Positions 1 to 8,572 of a stretch of DNA of 38,048 bases are shown piece by piece. Under the pieces are notes generated by a model. The model searched no databases. It saw nothing but the letters and a program-made list of their open reading frames with translations, and was not told the DNA's origin. The translations under genes and the position numbers were made by a program. This DNA comes from a virus: the IMG/VR virus record IMGVR_UViG_3300046817_001007, positions 1 through 38,048 of that record; one strand, given 5' to 3'. Each line of letters starts with the position of its first letter. Positions within the stretch are counted from its first letter, which is position 1.

Positions 1-55
1 TGGTGGCGGGCGAGCCGCACATGACGGCGTATCGCGAAGGCCGGCGCTCGATCGC
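1..55. repeat. Terminal redundancy, left copy (assembly overlap)
   Basis: These 55 bases are identical to 37994-38048. A coding frame passes unbroken across the join when the ends are overlapped. The exact length of 55 equals a commonly used assembly k-mer, so I read this as the overlap of a circular contig rather than a biological terminal repeat. Confidence 0.93.
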
Positions 56-167
56 GCTGGAAATCATCCAGCTGATGCAGTGGAGCGAAATGGAACTGGT
101 GCGGTTGTCGATGCAGCGCACCGCCGCGGCCCTGCGCGAAATGGGAGAATCCGGTGCCGCTAACTAG
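1..167 (+). CDS. Bbp19-like phage protein, C-terminal part (gene crosses the circular join)
   Basis: This is the 3' part of the gene that begins with GTG at 37867. Joined, it encodes 97 residues. The conserved core contains a PHMTAYREGRRSIALEI segment, which resembles the Bbp19 family of small proteins found between the portal and capsid genes of BPP-1-like podoviruses; their exact role is not well defined. The frame enters the window at base 3 and ends at TAG 165-167. It overlaps the next gene by 14 bp, which suggests translational coupling. The family call is recognition from sequence only. Confidence 0.85.
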   Translation, partial: VAGEPHMTAYREGRRSIALEIIQLMQWSEMELVRLSMQRTAAALREMGESGAAN

Positions 168-303
168 CAAGGGCCAGACCATCCTTACACGGATGGAGAG
201 CGAGTACGGCAAGAAGAAGGGCAAAGGCGTGTTTTACGCCTCGATCAACAAAGGCAATGTGAAGGGCGCGGAGAAACCCGCGGGGGAGAAGAAGAGTGCT
301 TAA
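154..303 (+). CDS. Small basic phage protein, 49 aa
   Basis: I start this at GTG 154, preceded by a GGGAGAA ribosome-binding site inside the end of the previous gene, rather than at the internal ATG 193. The resulting N-terminus, MPLTSKGQTILTRM, followed by a YGKKKGKGVFYASINKG core, matches a very common class of about 45-60-residue proteins found upstream of the scaffold and capsid genes of many podoviruses. Members have no assigned function. It is lysine-rich and probably does not enter membranes. It overlaps the scaffold start by 8 bp. Confidence 0.8.
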   Translation: MPLTSKGQTILTRMESEYGKKKGKGVFYASINKGNVKGAEKPAGEKKSA

Positions 304-1210
304 GTCGAAATGGTTTGACAACGGATCGGGTTTCGTTCTCGCACGGCTTTCTGGAATGCTTGACGATGCAGGCGCCGGCGCCGGAGCCGGAGGCGGGAGT
401 GGAACGGCCACTCCCGCCTTCGCTGAAACGCTGCCGGCGGATTTGCGCGGGGATCCGGCGTTCAAGGACATCAAGGATCTGCCGGGCCTGGCGAAATCCT
501 ATGTCAATGCGCAGAAGATGATCGGGCTTCCCGCCGATCGGCGGTTGGCGCTGCCGGCGGGCGATGATCCGAAGGAATGGGCGGAAGTCTTCGCACGGCT
601 CGGGCGGCCGGAAGGCGCGGACAAGTACCAGATCCCGAAACGCGGCGACAACAAGGATTATTCGCCGGCCGATGTCGAATTCCAGAAGGCGATTTTGCCG
701 GTGCTGCACGAGGCGGGCCTGTCGCAGCGTCAGTTGAACGTCATCCTTCCGAAATGGAACGAGATGATGGACGGGCTGACGACGAAATCCGAGCAGGCCG
801 CCACGGCGGCGCGCGCCGATGCCGAAGCGAAGCTGAAAACCGAATTGGGCGCCGCCTACCAGGAGAAGGTCGGCCTCGCGCGCAACGCCTTTGTTCACTA
901 TGCGGAGCAGTTGAAGCTGGGCGACGGCATTGTCGCGGCGTTCGACAAGGCGGGCATGGGGAACGATCCCGCGGTTATCAAGCTGTTCGCCCATCTCGGC
1001 GAGGCGCTGAAGGAAGATCCCCTGCACGGCAAGAATTTCTCCGGCAGCGGCGACACGCTGTCGCCGGCAGAGGCCGAACAGCAGATCAGGTCGAAATATG
1101 CCGACAAGGCGTTCATGAAGGTTTATGGCGACAAGCGCGCCCCCGGACATGCGGAAGCGGTCCAGGCGATGGCGAAGCTGTTCGAGATGAAGGCGGCCGC
1201 GGCCGCTTAA
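296..1210 (+). CDS. Capsid scaffolding protein
   Basis: A 304-residue, charged, helix-rich protein immediately upstream of the major capsid gene, the usual place for the scaffold that guides procapsid assembly and is then expelled. Recognisable features are a Gly/Ala linker (residues about 26-36), an LPADLRGDPAFKDIKDLPG segment, an AQKMIGLPADR motif and a DPKEWAEVFARLGRP motif, all typical of podovirus scaffold-like proteins. The C-terminal half is acidic/basic helix. GTG 296 is chosen because GGGGGAG lies 7 bases upstream; ATG 356, giving a shorter N-terminus, is the alternative. About 150 bp follow before the capsid gene, with no gene that I can support. Confidence 0.82.
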   Translation: MLKSKWFDNGSGFVLARLSGMLDDAGAGAGAGGGSGTATPAFAETLPADLRGDPAFKDIKDLPGLAKSYVNAQKMIGLPADRRLALPAGDDPKEWAEVFARLGRPEGADKYQIPKRGDNKDYSPADVEFQKAILPVLHEAGLSQRQLNVILPKWNEMMDGLTTKSEQAATAARADAEAKLKTELGAAYQEKVGLARNAFVHYAEQLKLGDGIVAAFDKAGMGNDPAVIKLFAHLGEALKEDPLHGKNFSGSGDTLSPAEAEQQIRSKYADKAFMKVYGDKRAPGHAEAVQAMAKLFEMKAAAAA

Positions 1211-1361
1211 GGAATTGCTGCGTCCGGGGAGCGCGTGATGCGTCCGGACAAGGCCGTGGGGACAGGGCGCCCTGACAGCCCAGGCACGGGTCCGTCGTGA
1301 TGCGCGAGCATGGGGGCGGGGAGCTCAGCCGGTATCGATCAAACCGGAAGGAGCGAGGCCC

Positions 1362-2294
1362 ATGAGCTTCACTGTTACGGACGCCTTCGTGCAGCAATTC
1401 GGCGCGAACGTCCAATATCTGGCGCAGCAGCGGCAGTCCCGCCTGCGTAATACCGTTACCGAAGACACCATCACCGGCGACTCGGCCTATCTCGAACAGG
1501 TGGCGCCGACGGCTGCCCGCAAGGTTCTCGCGCGGCATTCCGATTCGCCTGTGATGAACACCCAGCATCTGCGCCGGCGTGTTGCACCTTACGACTACGA
1601 TTGGGGCGACCTGGTCGATAAGCTGGACAAGGTCCGTCTGCTGATCGATCCGACTTCGACCTATGCGCGTAATGCCGGTTTCGCGCTGAACCGCGGTTTC
1701 GATGACGAAATCATCGGATCGCTTTTCGCCACCGCCTATACCGGCCATTCCGGCTCGACCACGGTGACCTGGCCGAACGGCAACGCCGAATCGGCGCCCA
1801 CCACGCCGGCGGGAACGCAGGTTGCGGTGAACGACTGGACCTATGGCAATGGTTCGGGCAATGCGGGACTGACCATCTCCAAACTCGTCTCCGCGATGGT
1901 GGCGCTCGATGCCGCCGAAGGCGACGAAGAGGAGGAGGAGCGTTACTGCATCATCGCGGCCAAGCAGAAAGGCAATCTGCTGGCGACCACCGAAGCGACG
2001 CTGAAGGAATTCGGCGTGGCCAAGGAAGACATGGCGCCGCTCCGCGACGGCAAGATCGCCAAGATCCTCGGCTTCGAACTCCGGCATTCCGAACGGCTGC
2101 TGCTGAATGCCAGCAGCCAGACGCGCGTGCCGGCCTATCGCAAGTCGGCGGTCGGCATCGGGCTGGCGAAGGACATCGAAGTCCAGATGTCGGTTCGGCC
2201 GGACAAGCGCTTCAGCATGTACGTGTATGCGGACATGAGCGTCGGAGCGGCGCGTCTGGAAGAGGCGAAGCTGGTGGAGCTCATTTGCGCCTGA
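1362..2294 (+). CDS. Major capsid protein (BPP-1 Bbp17-like)
   Basis: A 310-residue protein that would form the head shell. It begins MSFTVTDAFVQQFGANV and contains stretches typical of the BPP-1-like capsid family: QRQSRLRNTV near residue 25-35, a tyrosine/aspartate-rich RRVAPYDYDWGDLVDK segment around 70-90, and a C-terminal VGIGLAKDIEVQMSVRPDK block. The family has an HK97-type fold. A clear GGAAGGAG site precedes the ATG. Context agrees: scaffold upstream and a probable cement protein downstream. The ends of the protein look intact, and no propeptide is obvious. Confidence 0.9.
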   Translation: MSFTVTDAFVQQFGANVQYLAQQRQSRLRNTVTEDTITGDSAYLEQVAPTAARKVLARHSDSPVMNTQHLRRRVAPYDYDWGDLVDKLDKVRLLIDPTSTYARNAGFALNRGFDDEIIGSLFATAYTGHSGSTTVTWPNGNAESAPTTPAGTQVAVNDWTYGNGSGNAGLTISKLVSAMVALDAAEGDEEEEERYCIIAAKQKGNLLATTEATLKEFGVAKEDMAPLRDGKIAKILGFELRHSERLLLNASSQTRVPAYRKSAVGIGLAKDIEVQMSVRPDKRFSMYVYADMSVGAARLEEAKLVELICA

Positions 2295-2332
2295 TCGCGT
2301 GAGCGCATCAGAGCAGAAAGGAAGTTAATAAT

Positions 2333-2848
2333 ATGGCGGCTACTCCGGCCACTGTTTGGACTCCAAACATGAACAACATCGTCGGGAATCTCGGCGGTGC
2401 CATTCAGACGCTGCCGAAGGGGTCCTTCGTCGGCGGCAAACAGCGTGGTTTCGGCGACACGCTGGTGCTCAATACGCAGGCTGCGGCGACCATTGTCGGC
2501 GTCGCGCGCGTTCCCCTGCCGTTCGTGTTTCTCGGCATTCTGCTGTGCACGGACACTTCACTCGCCACCGCGACCATCGCGTTCGGAAACGCCGGCAACG
2601 GCAACTCCGCGCTCTATGCCGCGGCAGCCACCTTCACGGCGACCGATACGCCGACGCTGAAGGGCAAAACAAGCGTGCTCGGCACCGAAATCACTTCGGG
2701 CTTCGATTCCGTGACGGGTCTCGCGACCTCTTACAGTTCGAGCTCGGGTTTCGGCGGCGCCTATGAAGACGTGATCATGACCACCGCGGTGGCGTCACTG
2801 CCGGGCTCGGGCAATCTGAGAATCGTCTTCGAATATGCAATCGACTGA
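2333..2848 (+). CDS. Probable capsid cement/decoration protein
   Basis: A 171-residue, Gly/Ala/Thr/Ser-rich, beta-type protein with very few charged residues, directly after the major capsid gene and preceded by an AAAGGAAG site. In BPP-1 the gene next to the capsid gene encodes the cementing protein, and the low-charge beta composition fits such a role. This is a positional inference; I do not recognise specific family motifs. It has no membrane helix of convincing length and no signal peptide. Confidence 0.55.
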   Translation: MAATPATVWTPNMNNIVGNLGGAIQTLPKGSFVGGKQRGFGDTLVLNTQAAATIVGVARVPLPFVFLGILLCTDTSLATATIAFGNAGNGNSALYAAAATFTATDTPTLKGKTSVLGTEITSGFDSVTGLATSYSSSSGFGGAYEDVIMTTAVASLPGSGNLRIVFEYAID

Positions 2849-2878
2849 TTGTTGAGAGGCGAGGGGGCGGCGAGAGCC

Positions 2879-2950
2879 GGTCCCCTCCCCTCGTTCCCCC
2901 GGATCAAGTCCGGGGTCACTCGACCCTCCCTCAAGGGGAGGGTGAAGGAC
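2879..2950 (+). repeat. Structured dispersed repeat, subtype B copy 1
   Basis: Architecture: GGTCCCCTCCCC, then a central stem (CCCCGGA 2897-2903 with TCCGGGG 2909-2915), then CCCTCCCTCAAGGGGAGGG. The final GGGGAGGG plus GAAGGA lies just before the ATG of tail tubular protein A at 2957 and probably provides its ribosome-binding site. Confidence 0.88.
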
Positions 2951-2956
2951 AGATAG

Positions 2957-3529
2957 ATGGCCGCCGGGGACAGCATCGTTTCGATTTGCAATATTGCTTT
3001 GATCGAGCTGGGCGAGGATCCGATTGTGGATCTGGCGCAGAACGTCAAACCGGCCATCCTCTGCCGCGCCCGTTATGACGATGTCCGCCGCGGGGTGTTG
3101 CGCGCCTCGCTGTGGAGTTGCAACACGGCCTACGCGCAGCTCGCGGCTTCACCGACGCCGCCGCCGTTCGGCTGGTCGCAGTCCTATCCGCTGCCGGCGG
3201 ATTTTCTGCGCATGATCAAAATCTGGGACAATTCCGACGCCAAATGGGAGGTTGTCGGGCGCAATCTGTACACGAATGAAGGCGCGCCGCTGAACGTGGT
3301 CTATGGCACCGATTTGCAGGATCCTTCCGTCATGGATCCGCTGCTGGTGCAGACCATCGGTTACACCCTGGCGCTGGATCTGTGTCACCCCATTACCAAT
3401 TCGAACGATATCTTCGATCGCGTGGCGAAGAAGATGGAAGGGAAACTGGATATCGGGCGTCTGACCACGTCGCAGGAGAATAGCCCGCGCGAGTGGGATG
3501 AGGATGTCTGGTTGCGGAGCCGGCGTTAG
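2957..3529 (+). CDS. Tail tubular protein A (T7 gp11-like)
   Basis: A 190-residue protein resembling T7-type tail tubular protein A, the ring that joins the portal to the nozzle of the short tail. Typical features are the N-terminal ICNIALIELGEDPI segment, the YDDVRRGVLRASLWSC block (residues about 38-55), a YPLPADFLRM motif, and a C-terminal region ending in an acidic DEDVW stretch. The start codon sits six bases after repeat B copy 1. The stop TAG shares one base with the GTG start of the nozzle gene, indicating coupled translation of the two tail parts. Confidence 0.88.
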   Translation: MAAGDSIVSICNIALIELGEDPIVDLAQNVKPAILCRARYDDVRRGVLRASLWSCNTAYAQLAASPTPPPFGWSQSYPLPADFLRMIKIWDNSDAKWEVVGRNLYTNEGAPLNVVYGTDLQDPSVMDPLLVQTIGYTLALDLCHPITNSNDIFDRVAKKMEGKLDIGRLTTSQENSPREWDEDVWLRSRR

Positions 3530-6081
3530 TGCGGACCGATTTTGAGATCAGCAATTTTACGGCGGGGGAGCTCAGTCCGCGGCTGAAGGGGCGGACGGAT
3601 TACAAGAATTATTACAGCGGGCTCGATACCTGCCTCAACATGGTGGTGCTGCCGCAGGGCGGCATGACGCGGCGGCCGGGCTGCTTGCTGGCGGCGCTGG
3701 CCAAGGATCAGACGGATACTCCATTCCGTACCCGGAACATCCGGTTCATTTTTTCGACCGTGCAGGCCTATGTGCTGGAATTCAGCAATCTGAATGTGCG
3801 GGTTTACATGAATGACGGCGTGGTGCTGAACGGCCTCACACCGGTCGATATCGTGACACCCTACACGGCCGCCGAGCTGGCGCAGATCCAGTACACGCAA
3901 TCCGCCGACACCCTGTTCCTGCTGCATCCCAATCATCCGCCGGCGAAGCTGACCAGGTCGAGCCATATCAATTGGGCTTATGCGGCGCTGACATTTCTCG
4001 ACGGCCCCTATCTGCCGGTCAACACGACCACGACGACGCTGACGCCGTCCGGTGTTTCGGGCAGCATCACCATCACGGCGTCCTCGATCGTTGGCATCAA
4101 TGTGACGCCGCAATCGACCGGGCAGGGGTTTCTGGCAAGCGATGTCGGCCGGTTGATGCGTATCCAGCTGCTGAGCCTGTGGGCGTGGTGCATCATCACC
4201 GCGGTTGCCGATACGCTGAACGTCACAGCGACGGTGCAATCCGCGGTCGCCAATGGCGCATCGGGCGCGCTGGATGGCGCGCCCTGGGTGGCCAATACGA
4301 CCTATGTCACCGGCGCGGTGGTGCTGCAGAGCGGGGCGACTTACCAGGCGATTGTCGGCGGCGTTTCGGGCCCGGCCGGCCCGTCCGGTACCGGCGCGGT
4401 GATTACGGATGGCACCGTGCAATGGCAATTCCTCGCGGCGGGTATCCTGCCGGCGGCGACGACGCAATGGCGGCTCGGCAAATGGGGCGCCACCAATGGC
4501 TATCCGCAAATCCCGATGTTCTGGCAGCAGCGGCTGGTCTTTCTCGGGACCAATTTCCAGCCTTCCGCGGTCGAGGCATCGGTGACCGCCGATTACACCA
4601 ATATGTCGCCGACGCAGGCCGATGGCACCACGACCGACAACAACGCGCTGTCCTGGGTGATCAGCGATGACCAGGTGAACGGCGTGCGCTGGGTGTCGCC
4701 TGCGGGCAGCGCGATCGCGCAGCAGCTCGGCATCGGGACTTCGGGCGCGGAGCAGATCATGCAGCCGGCGACCAATAGCCAGGCGCTGTCGCCGACCAAT
4801 GTCCAGGTTTACCAGGAAACCCAGATCGGATCGTCGGAAGTGCCGGCGCTTCGCATCGGAAAATCGGTGCTGTTCGTCAATCGCTCGGGCCGCTTCCTGA
4901 TGGACTGGCTGTGGCAGTGGGCGATCAACGGTTATATGGCGATCGACCGCACGGTGGATTCCGAGCACATCACGCGGCCTGATCCCGCGACACTGCAGGG
5001 CATCATCGCCACCGCCTATCAGCAGACGCCATACCGCGTGGTGTGGTGCGTGCGCGGCGACGGGGCGCTGATCGGGCTGACCTTCATGCCCGAGCAGAAT
5101 GTCTATGCCTGGCACCGCCATCAGCTGGGCGGGCAATATTACGGCGGGCCGCCGGTGGTCGAATCGGTGTGCTGCATTCCTTCGCCGGATGGCTCGTATG
5201 ACGAGCTCTGGCTGTCGGTGCTGCGGACGGTGGCCGGCGTGCCGACGCGGACGATCGAAGTCATGGCGCGCTATTTTGACGGCGTGCCGGCCGAGCAGGC
5301 GTTTTTTGTCGATTGCGGGCTGTCCAGCGCGCTGAATTTCCCGATCAACGCCACCATCACGCCGAGCGCGGCCAGCGGCAATGGCGCGACATTCACGACC
5401 AATGTGGGGGCGTTCTCGCCGGCGGTTGTGGGCAATTTCCTGCGGCTGAATGGCGGGCTGGTGCTGGTCAAGACGTTCTTCATGGATACGAAGATCGGCG
5501 GCGATTACTGGCGTCCGGCGCGCAATGTGCGGCCCGTGGCGCCGGGGGAATGGAGCATCACGGCGCAGTCCGCGAGTTTTTCCGGGCTTTCCTATCTCAA
5601 CGGCGAAACCGTTCAGATGCTGGGCGACGGCGCCGATATGGGCAAGGCGGTTGTGGCGGGCGGTTCGGTCACCCTGCCAAACGCGTTCACGGCGTCCTAC
5701 GCGACCATCGGCCTGCCCTACGCGTTCCGCGCCGTCACAATGCCGTTTGCGCCCCAGCGTGCGCCGCAGAGCGTGCAGGGCCGCGCCAAACGCATCGACC
5801 ACCTGTATCTGCGCTTTGTGGAGACGCTGGCGGTTTCTTATGGCCGGGTGAAGACGGATTCCATCACCGCGGTGCAAACCGATGTGGTCGATGCCGTGCT
5901 GACGCGTTCGGCCGGCGATGTCATGGGGCAGGCGCCGGCGCTGTTCAGCGGCATCAAGCGGCTGCCGTCGCCCGGCGGCTATGACGAAGAGGGCCAGATC
6001 CTGATCACGGGCGAGGGGCCCTATCCCTGCACCGTGCTGGCGATCGAAGCCAAGGGCGCGACGGGGGAAGTCGGCACATGA
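3529..6081 (+). CDS. Tail nozzle protein (tail tubular protein B, T7 gp12-like)
   Basis: An 850-residue protein whose N-terminus (SNFTAGELSPRLKGRTDY, then YYSGLDTCLNMVVLPQGGMTRRPG) is a strong signature of phage nozzle/tail tubular B proteins: a GELSPR motif followed by GG-x-x-RRPG. It forms the distal tube of the short tail, through which DNA leaves. The length agrees with the family's usual 750-900 residues. The start is GTG 3529, overlapping the previous stop by one base. The last four bases overlap the next ATG. A long antisense open frame covers this gene but is a composition artefact. Confidence 0.92.
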   Translation: MRTDFEISNFTAGELSPRLKGRTDYKNYYSGLDTCLNMVVLPQGGMTRRPGCLLAALAKDQTDTPFRTRNIRFIFSTVQAYVLEFSNLNVRVYMNDGVVLNGLTPVDIVTPYTAAELAQIQYTQSADTLFLLHPNHPPAKLTRSSHINWAYAALTFLDGPYLPVNTTTTTLTPSGVSGSITITASSIVGINVTPQSTGQGFLASDVGRLMRIQLLSLWAWCIITAVADTLNVTATVQSAVANGASGALDGAPWVANTTYVTGAVVLQSGATYQAIVGGVSGPAGPSGTGAVITDGTVQWQFLAAGILPAATTQWRLGKWGATNGYPQIPMFWQQRLVFLGTNFQPSAVEASVTADYTNMSPTQADGTTTDNNALSWVISDDQVNGVRWVSPAGSAIAQQLGIGTSGAEQIMQPATNSQALSPTNVQVYQETQIGSSEVPALRIGKSVLFVNRSGRFLMDWLWQWAINGYMAIDRTVDSEHITRPDPATLQGIIATAYQQTPYRVVWCVRGDGALIGLTFMPEQNVYAWHRHQLGGQYYGGPPVVESVCCIPSPDGSYDELWLSVLRTVAGVPTRTIEVMARYFDGVPAEQAFFVDCGLSSALNFPINATITPSAASGNGATFTTNVGAFSPAVVGNFLRLNGGLVLVKTFFMDTKIGGDYWRPARNVRPVAPGEWSITAQSASFSGLSYLNGETVQMLGDGADMGKAVVAGGSVTLPNAFTASYATIGLPYAFRAVTMPFAPQRAPQSVQGRAKRIDHLYLRFVETLAVSYGRVKTDSITAVQTDVVDAVLTRSAGDVMGQAPALFSGIKRLPSPGGYDEEGQILITGEGPYPCTVLAIEAKGATGEVGT

Positions 6082-6545
6082 GTCTGGCGCGCAATCTTGC
6101 CGGCATGATCGGCCAGGTGGCCGGCATGGATGACATGAACGCCACGCTGAAAGCGATTTTGGCGGCGCTGAAGGCGATCGAGATTTCGCGGCAGTTGAAT
6201 CCGGAATTTTCCTATCGCGACATTTCGCTGCTGCCGCTGGGCGTGGTTGTCGGGCGCTATGTCGCGGTGCTGAACTGCACCTTCCCGACGCCGGGCGGCG
6301 GTTTGGTGCTGGCGGGACGGGTCGATACGGCACCGGCGTCGCAAACCGATTTCCTATTTTTGAAAAACGGCGTGGCGGCGATTACCGCGCGCTTTGCGGC
6401 GGGCTCGCATACGCCAACGGCGATCGCGGCGGCGGATACCGCCCTTCTCGCCAATCTCGATTACCTCGATTTGCAGATGCCGGCCAATCTCAACGGCATG
6501 GCCGGCCCGTTCTGCCTCGCACTTCTCGGCAACGTTACGGGATAG
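6078..6545 (+). CDS. Tail-region protein of unknown function, 155 aa
   Basis: Starts by ATGA overlap with the nozzle gene. The N-terminal half has a helical MIGQVAGMDDMNATLKAILAA segment. The C-terminal half is beta-like and rich in Ala/Leu. The region RQLNPEFSYRDISLLPLG suggests a compact domain, but I do not recognise a family. Its place between the nozzle and the fibre-like genes suggests a virion component, perhaps an adaptor between the tail hub and the fibres. Confidence 0.6.
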   Translation: MSLARNLAGMIGQVAGMDDMNATLKAILAALKAIEISRQLNPEFSYRDISLLPLGVVVGRYVAVLNCTFPTPGGGLVLAGRVDTAPASQTDFLFLKNGVAAITARFAAGSHTPTAIAAADTALLANLDYLDLQMPANLNGMAGPFCLALLGNVTG

Positions 6546-6553
6546 CAACCATC

Positions 6554-7024
6554 ATGCGGCTCTACACGGTCACCTTCACGAATGTCGCGCTCTCGGCGGC
6601 GCAAGATCTTTTCGGCCTGCTGGCGACGGCGAACATGGCGGTGCGCATCCGCTCGATCGAGCTCGGCCAGAAAACGCTGACCTCCTGGGAGGCGAAGGAA
6701 CTCAAATTCGTCCGCCACACCGGCACCGCCGCGGCGGGCTCTGGCGGCAACGCGTTTACGCCGCTGGCGCTGCGGTCGAGCGACGCGGCGGCGACGTTCA
6801 CCGCGCGCATCAACGACACGGCGGGGCAGACCCAGGCGGGCGGCGCCGATCAGACGCTGTTCAGCCGGGAGTGGGAATTTCTCAACGGTTTTTACTGGGG
6901 ACCGCAGCGGCTGGAAGAATGCCCGATCATCAAGCCCTCAGAAGGCTTCGCGCTGCAGCTCGGCACCGCGCCGTCCGCGCCGATGACGGGATCGGGCGTG
7001 CTGACGGCCGAGGAACTGTTCTGA
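6554..7024 (+). CDS. Tail-region protein of unknown function, 156 aa
   Basis: A 156-residue, beta-rich protein beginning MRLYTVTFTNVALSAAQDLF. Similar short beginnings (a beta strand followed by sequence about exposure to position-dependent quantities) occur in small phage virion proteins encoded near fibres, but I cannot name a family. It contains a central Ala/Gly/Thr-rich portion and ends EELF. It is separated from its neighbours by 8 and 12 bp, so it is in the late operon and likely structural. Confidence 0.6.
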   Translation: MRLYTVTFTNVALSAAQDLFGLLATANMAVRIRSIELGQKTLTSWEAKELKFVRHTGTAAAGSGGNAFTPLALRSSDAAATFTARINDTAGQTQAGGADQTLFSREWEFLNGFYWGPQRLEECPIIKPSEGFALQLGTAPSAPMTGSGVLTAEELF

Positions 7025-7036
7025 TGCGGTGCTGCG

Positions 7037-8572
7037 ATGGCTGACATCCTCTGGGAAGGCTTCGACGTTTACGGTATCGCGGGGCAGATCGCCCACACCA
7101 ACGGCGTGTCCTATACCGCCGGAAACAACATGCTTGGGTACTGGAACACCCTGACCACTGGCGGCTCTGGCAACAGCATTATTTCCCTGGTGCCGGGGAG
7201 GTTTTCAGGGCAGGCGATAAAGCTCGCGGCAAATCCAAATGCCGTCTCGATCAGTAAGACGCTTCCGGCGAATTATGGGACTATTATTTTCGGCGTTGCT
7301 ATCAATGACGCCTTGGCCGCCGACTGCGGCATACAATTCGGTGACAGTGGGACAATTCAGGTTTCGATCAACGTCAATACTTCAGGACAGATCACGGTTT
7401 ACCGTGGGAACCGCACGACACTGCTCGCAACTTCGGTGCAGTCTATTACGGCTGGAACATGGCATTGGTTGGCGGGCAAAATTAAATTCGATGGCGCGGC
7501 GGGGACCGTTGACATCTCGCTGGACGGGTCGCCCACAAGCATCAGTCTTACGGGCCAAAACACAGCCCCTTCTACCCATGCGCAGGCGAACACCTGCGGG
7601 CTCTACAACGCCGGCAACGGCAGCATCACCTTCGATGATCTTGTGCTGTTCGACACTACCGGCGGCACGAACAATGCAATTCTTCCGGACAGCAGGGTCG
7701 AGACACTGTTTGCGAGCTCGGACAGCGCGGTGCAATTTGCGTTCGGGGCAGCGGTTCTTGGAGCGGCGTATCAGGGCAACGGAACGGCCACGAATGCGCC
7801 CGGGGCCAATCAGCTCGCGCTAAGGCCGTTTACGACCGGGCCATCCGGCACGCTTCAGGATGTTCGTCTGCTGCCCGCCGCGACCAGCGCCGGAGCCAAT
7901 TTCAAAGCCGTTCTGTACAATGACAACGGTTCGGGCACGCAGCCGTCCGGCGCGCCTGTGGCAACCGGCACCCAGGTCACCGGCTGCACATCCGGCACGA
8001 CGCTGATTCTGCCGTTCAGTGTGGGCCAGTCGCTTTCGGCATCGACGACTTACTGGATCGGCTTCATTACCGATACGTCCGTGGTGCTGAACGAGAGCGA
8101 TTCCAATGCTTCCGGATTCAGCGTGGCAAACACTTACGGCAGCGGCGCGCCAACCAGCCCGACAATGACGGGGGGAAAGCCGAGCTGGATGATCTGGGGC
8201 AACCTGACGGCCACCGGCGTCAACTGGTGGGAAGTGGATCAGAACTGCCCGGTGGGCGACTTGTCCTATGTGTTCGACAGCACGGTGGGACACGAGGATT
8301 TGTTCGCGACAGCCGGGCTGTCATCGACGCCGACGACGATTTATGGCGTCAAAGTCAATGCGCTGATGAAGAAGTCCGACGCCGGCGCGCGAACCGTCAG
8401 CCTGCGCATCAAATCGGGAGCGACGGACAGTGGCGGTTCGCTGACCGGGCAAAATCTCACGGCTTCCTATCTGTATCGCGAGAGCTATTTCGACGTTGAT
8501 CCGAACACCGGCGTGGCGTGGATTTCCGGCGGTGTTGGCTCGGCTCTCCCCGGCTACAGGATCGACAGCTAA
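7037..8572 (+). CDS. Probable tail fibre/adhesin with a concanavalin-like N-terminal domain
   Basis: A 511-residue protein. Residues about 1-215 look like a LamG/concanavalin-A jelly-roll: alternating strands, an ITVYRGNRTTLLATSV segment, the characteristic WHWLAGKIKFDGAAGTVD stretch, and TFDDLVLFDTTGG at the end of the domain. Two further beta-rich regions follow, each rich in Thr/Ser/Gly, including FKAVLYNDNGSGTQPSG and a C-terminal ASYLYRESYFDVDPNTG. This is a usual make-up for phage surface proteins that bind or decorate glycans. The stop overlaps the next start (TAATG). Confidence 0.7.
   Translation: MADILWEGFDVYGIAGQIAHTNGVSYTAGNNMLGYWNTLTTGGSGNSIISLVPGRFSGQAIKLAANPNAVSISKTLPANYGTIIFGVAINDALAADCGIQFGDSGTIQVSINVNTSGQITVYRGNRTTLLATSVQSITAGTWHWLAGKIKFDGAAGTVDISLDGSPTSISLTGQNTAPSTHAQANTCGLYNAGNGSITFDDLVLFDTTGGTNNAILPDSRVETLFASSDSAVQFAFGAAVLGAAYQGNGTATNAPGANQLALRPFTTGPSGTLQDVRLLPAATSAGANFKAVLYNDNGSGTQPSGAPVATGTQVTGCTSGTTLILPFSVGQSLSASTTYWIGFITDTSVVLNESDSNASGFSVANTYGSGAPTSPTMTGGKPSWMIWGNLTATGVNWWEVDQNCPVGDLSYVFDSTVGHEDLFATAGLSSTPTTIYGVKVNALMKKSDAGARTVSLRIKSGATDSGGSLTGQNLTASYLYRESYFDVDPNTGVAWISGGVGSALPGYRIDS

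Noticed and set aside
1-55. Biological direct terminal repeats as in T7
   Set aside because: T7-type repeats are usually over 150 bp. Here the length is exactly 55, and the window edge cuts a gene at an arbitrary place.
3526-6333. Very long antisense open frame (over 900 codons) opposite the nozzle gene
   Set aside because: It is Arg/His/Pro-rich with no domain, covers a well-recognised nozzle gene completely, and arises from the high GC and codon bias. The same applies to long antisense frames opposite 13656-15758, 27839-29080 and 32274-34103.
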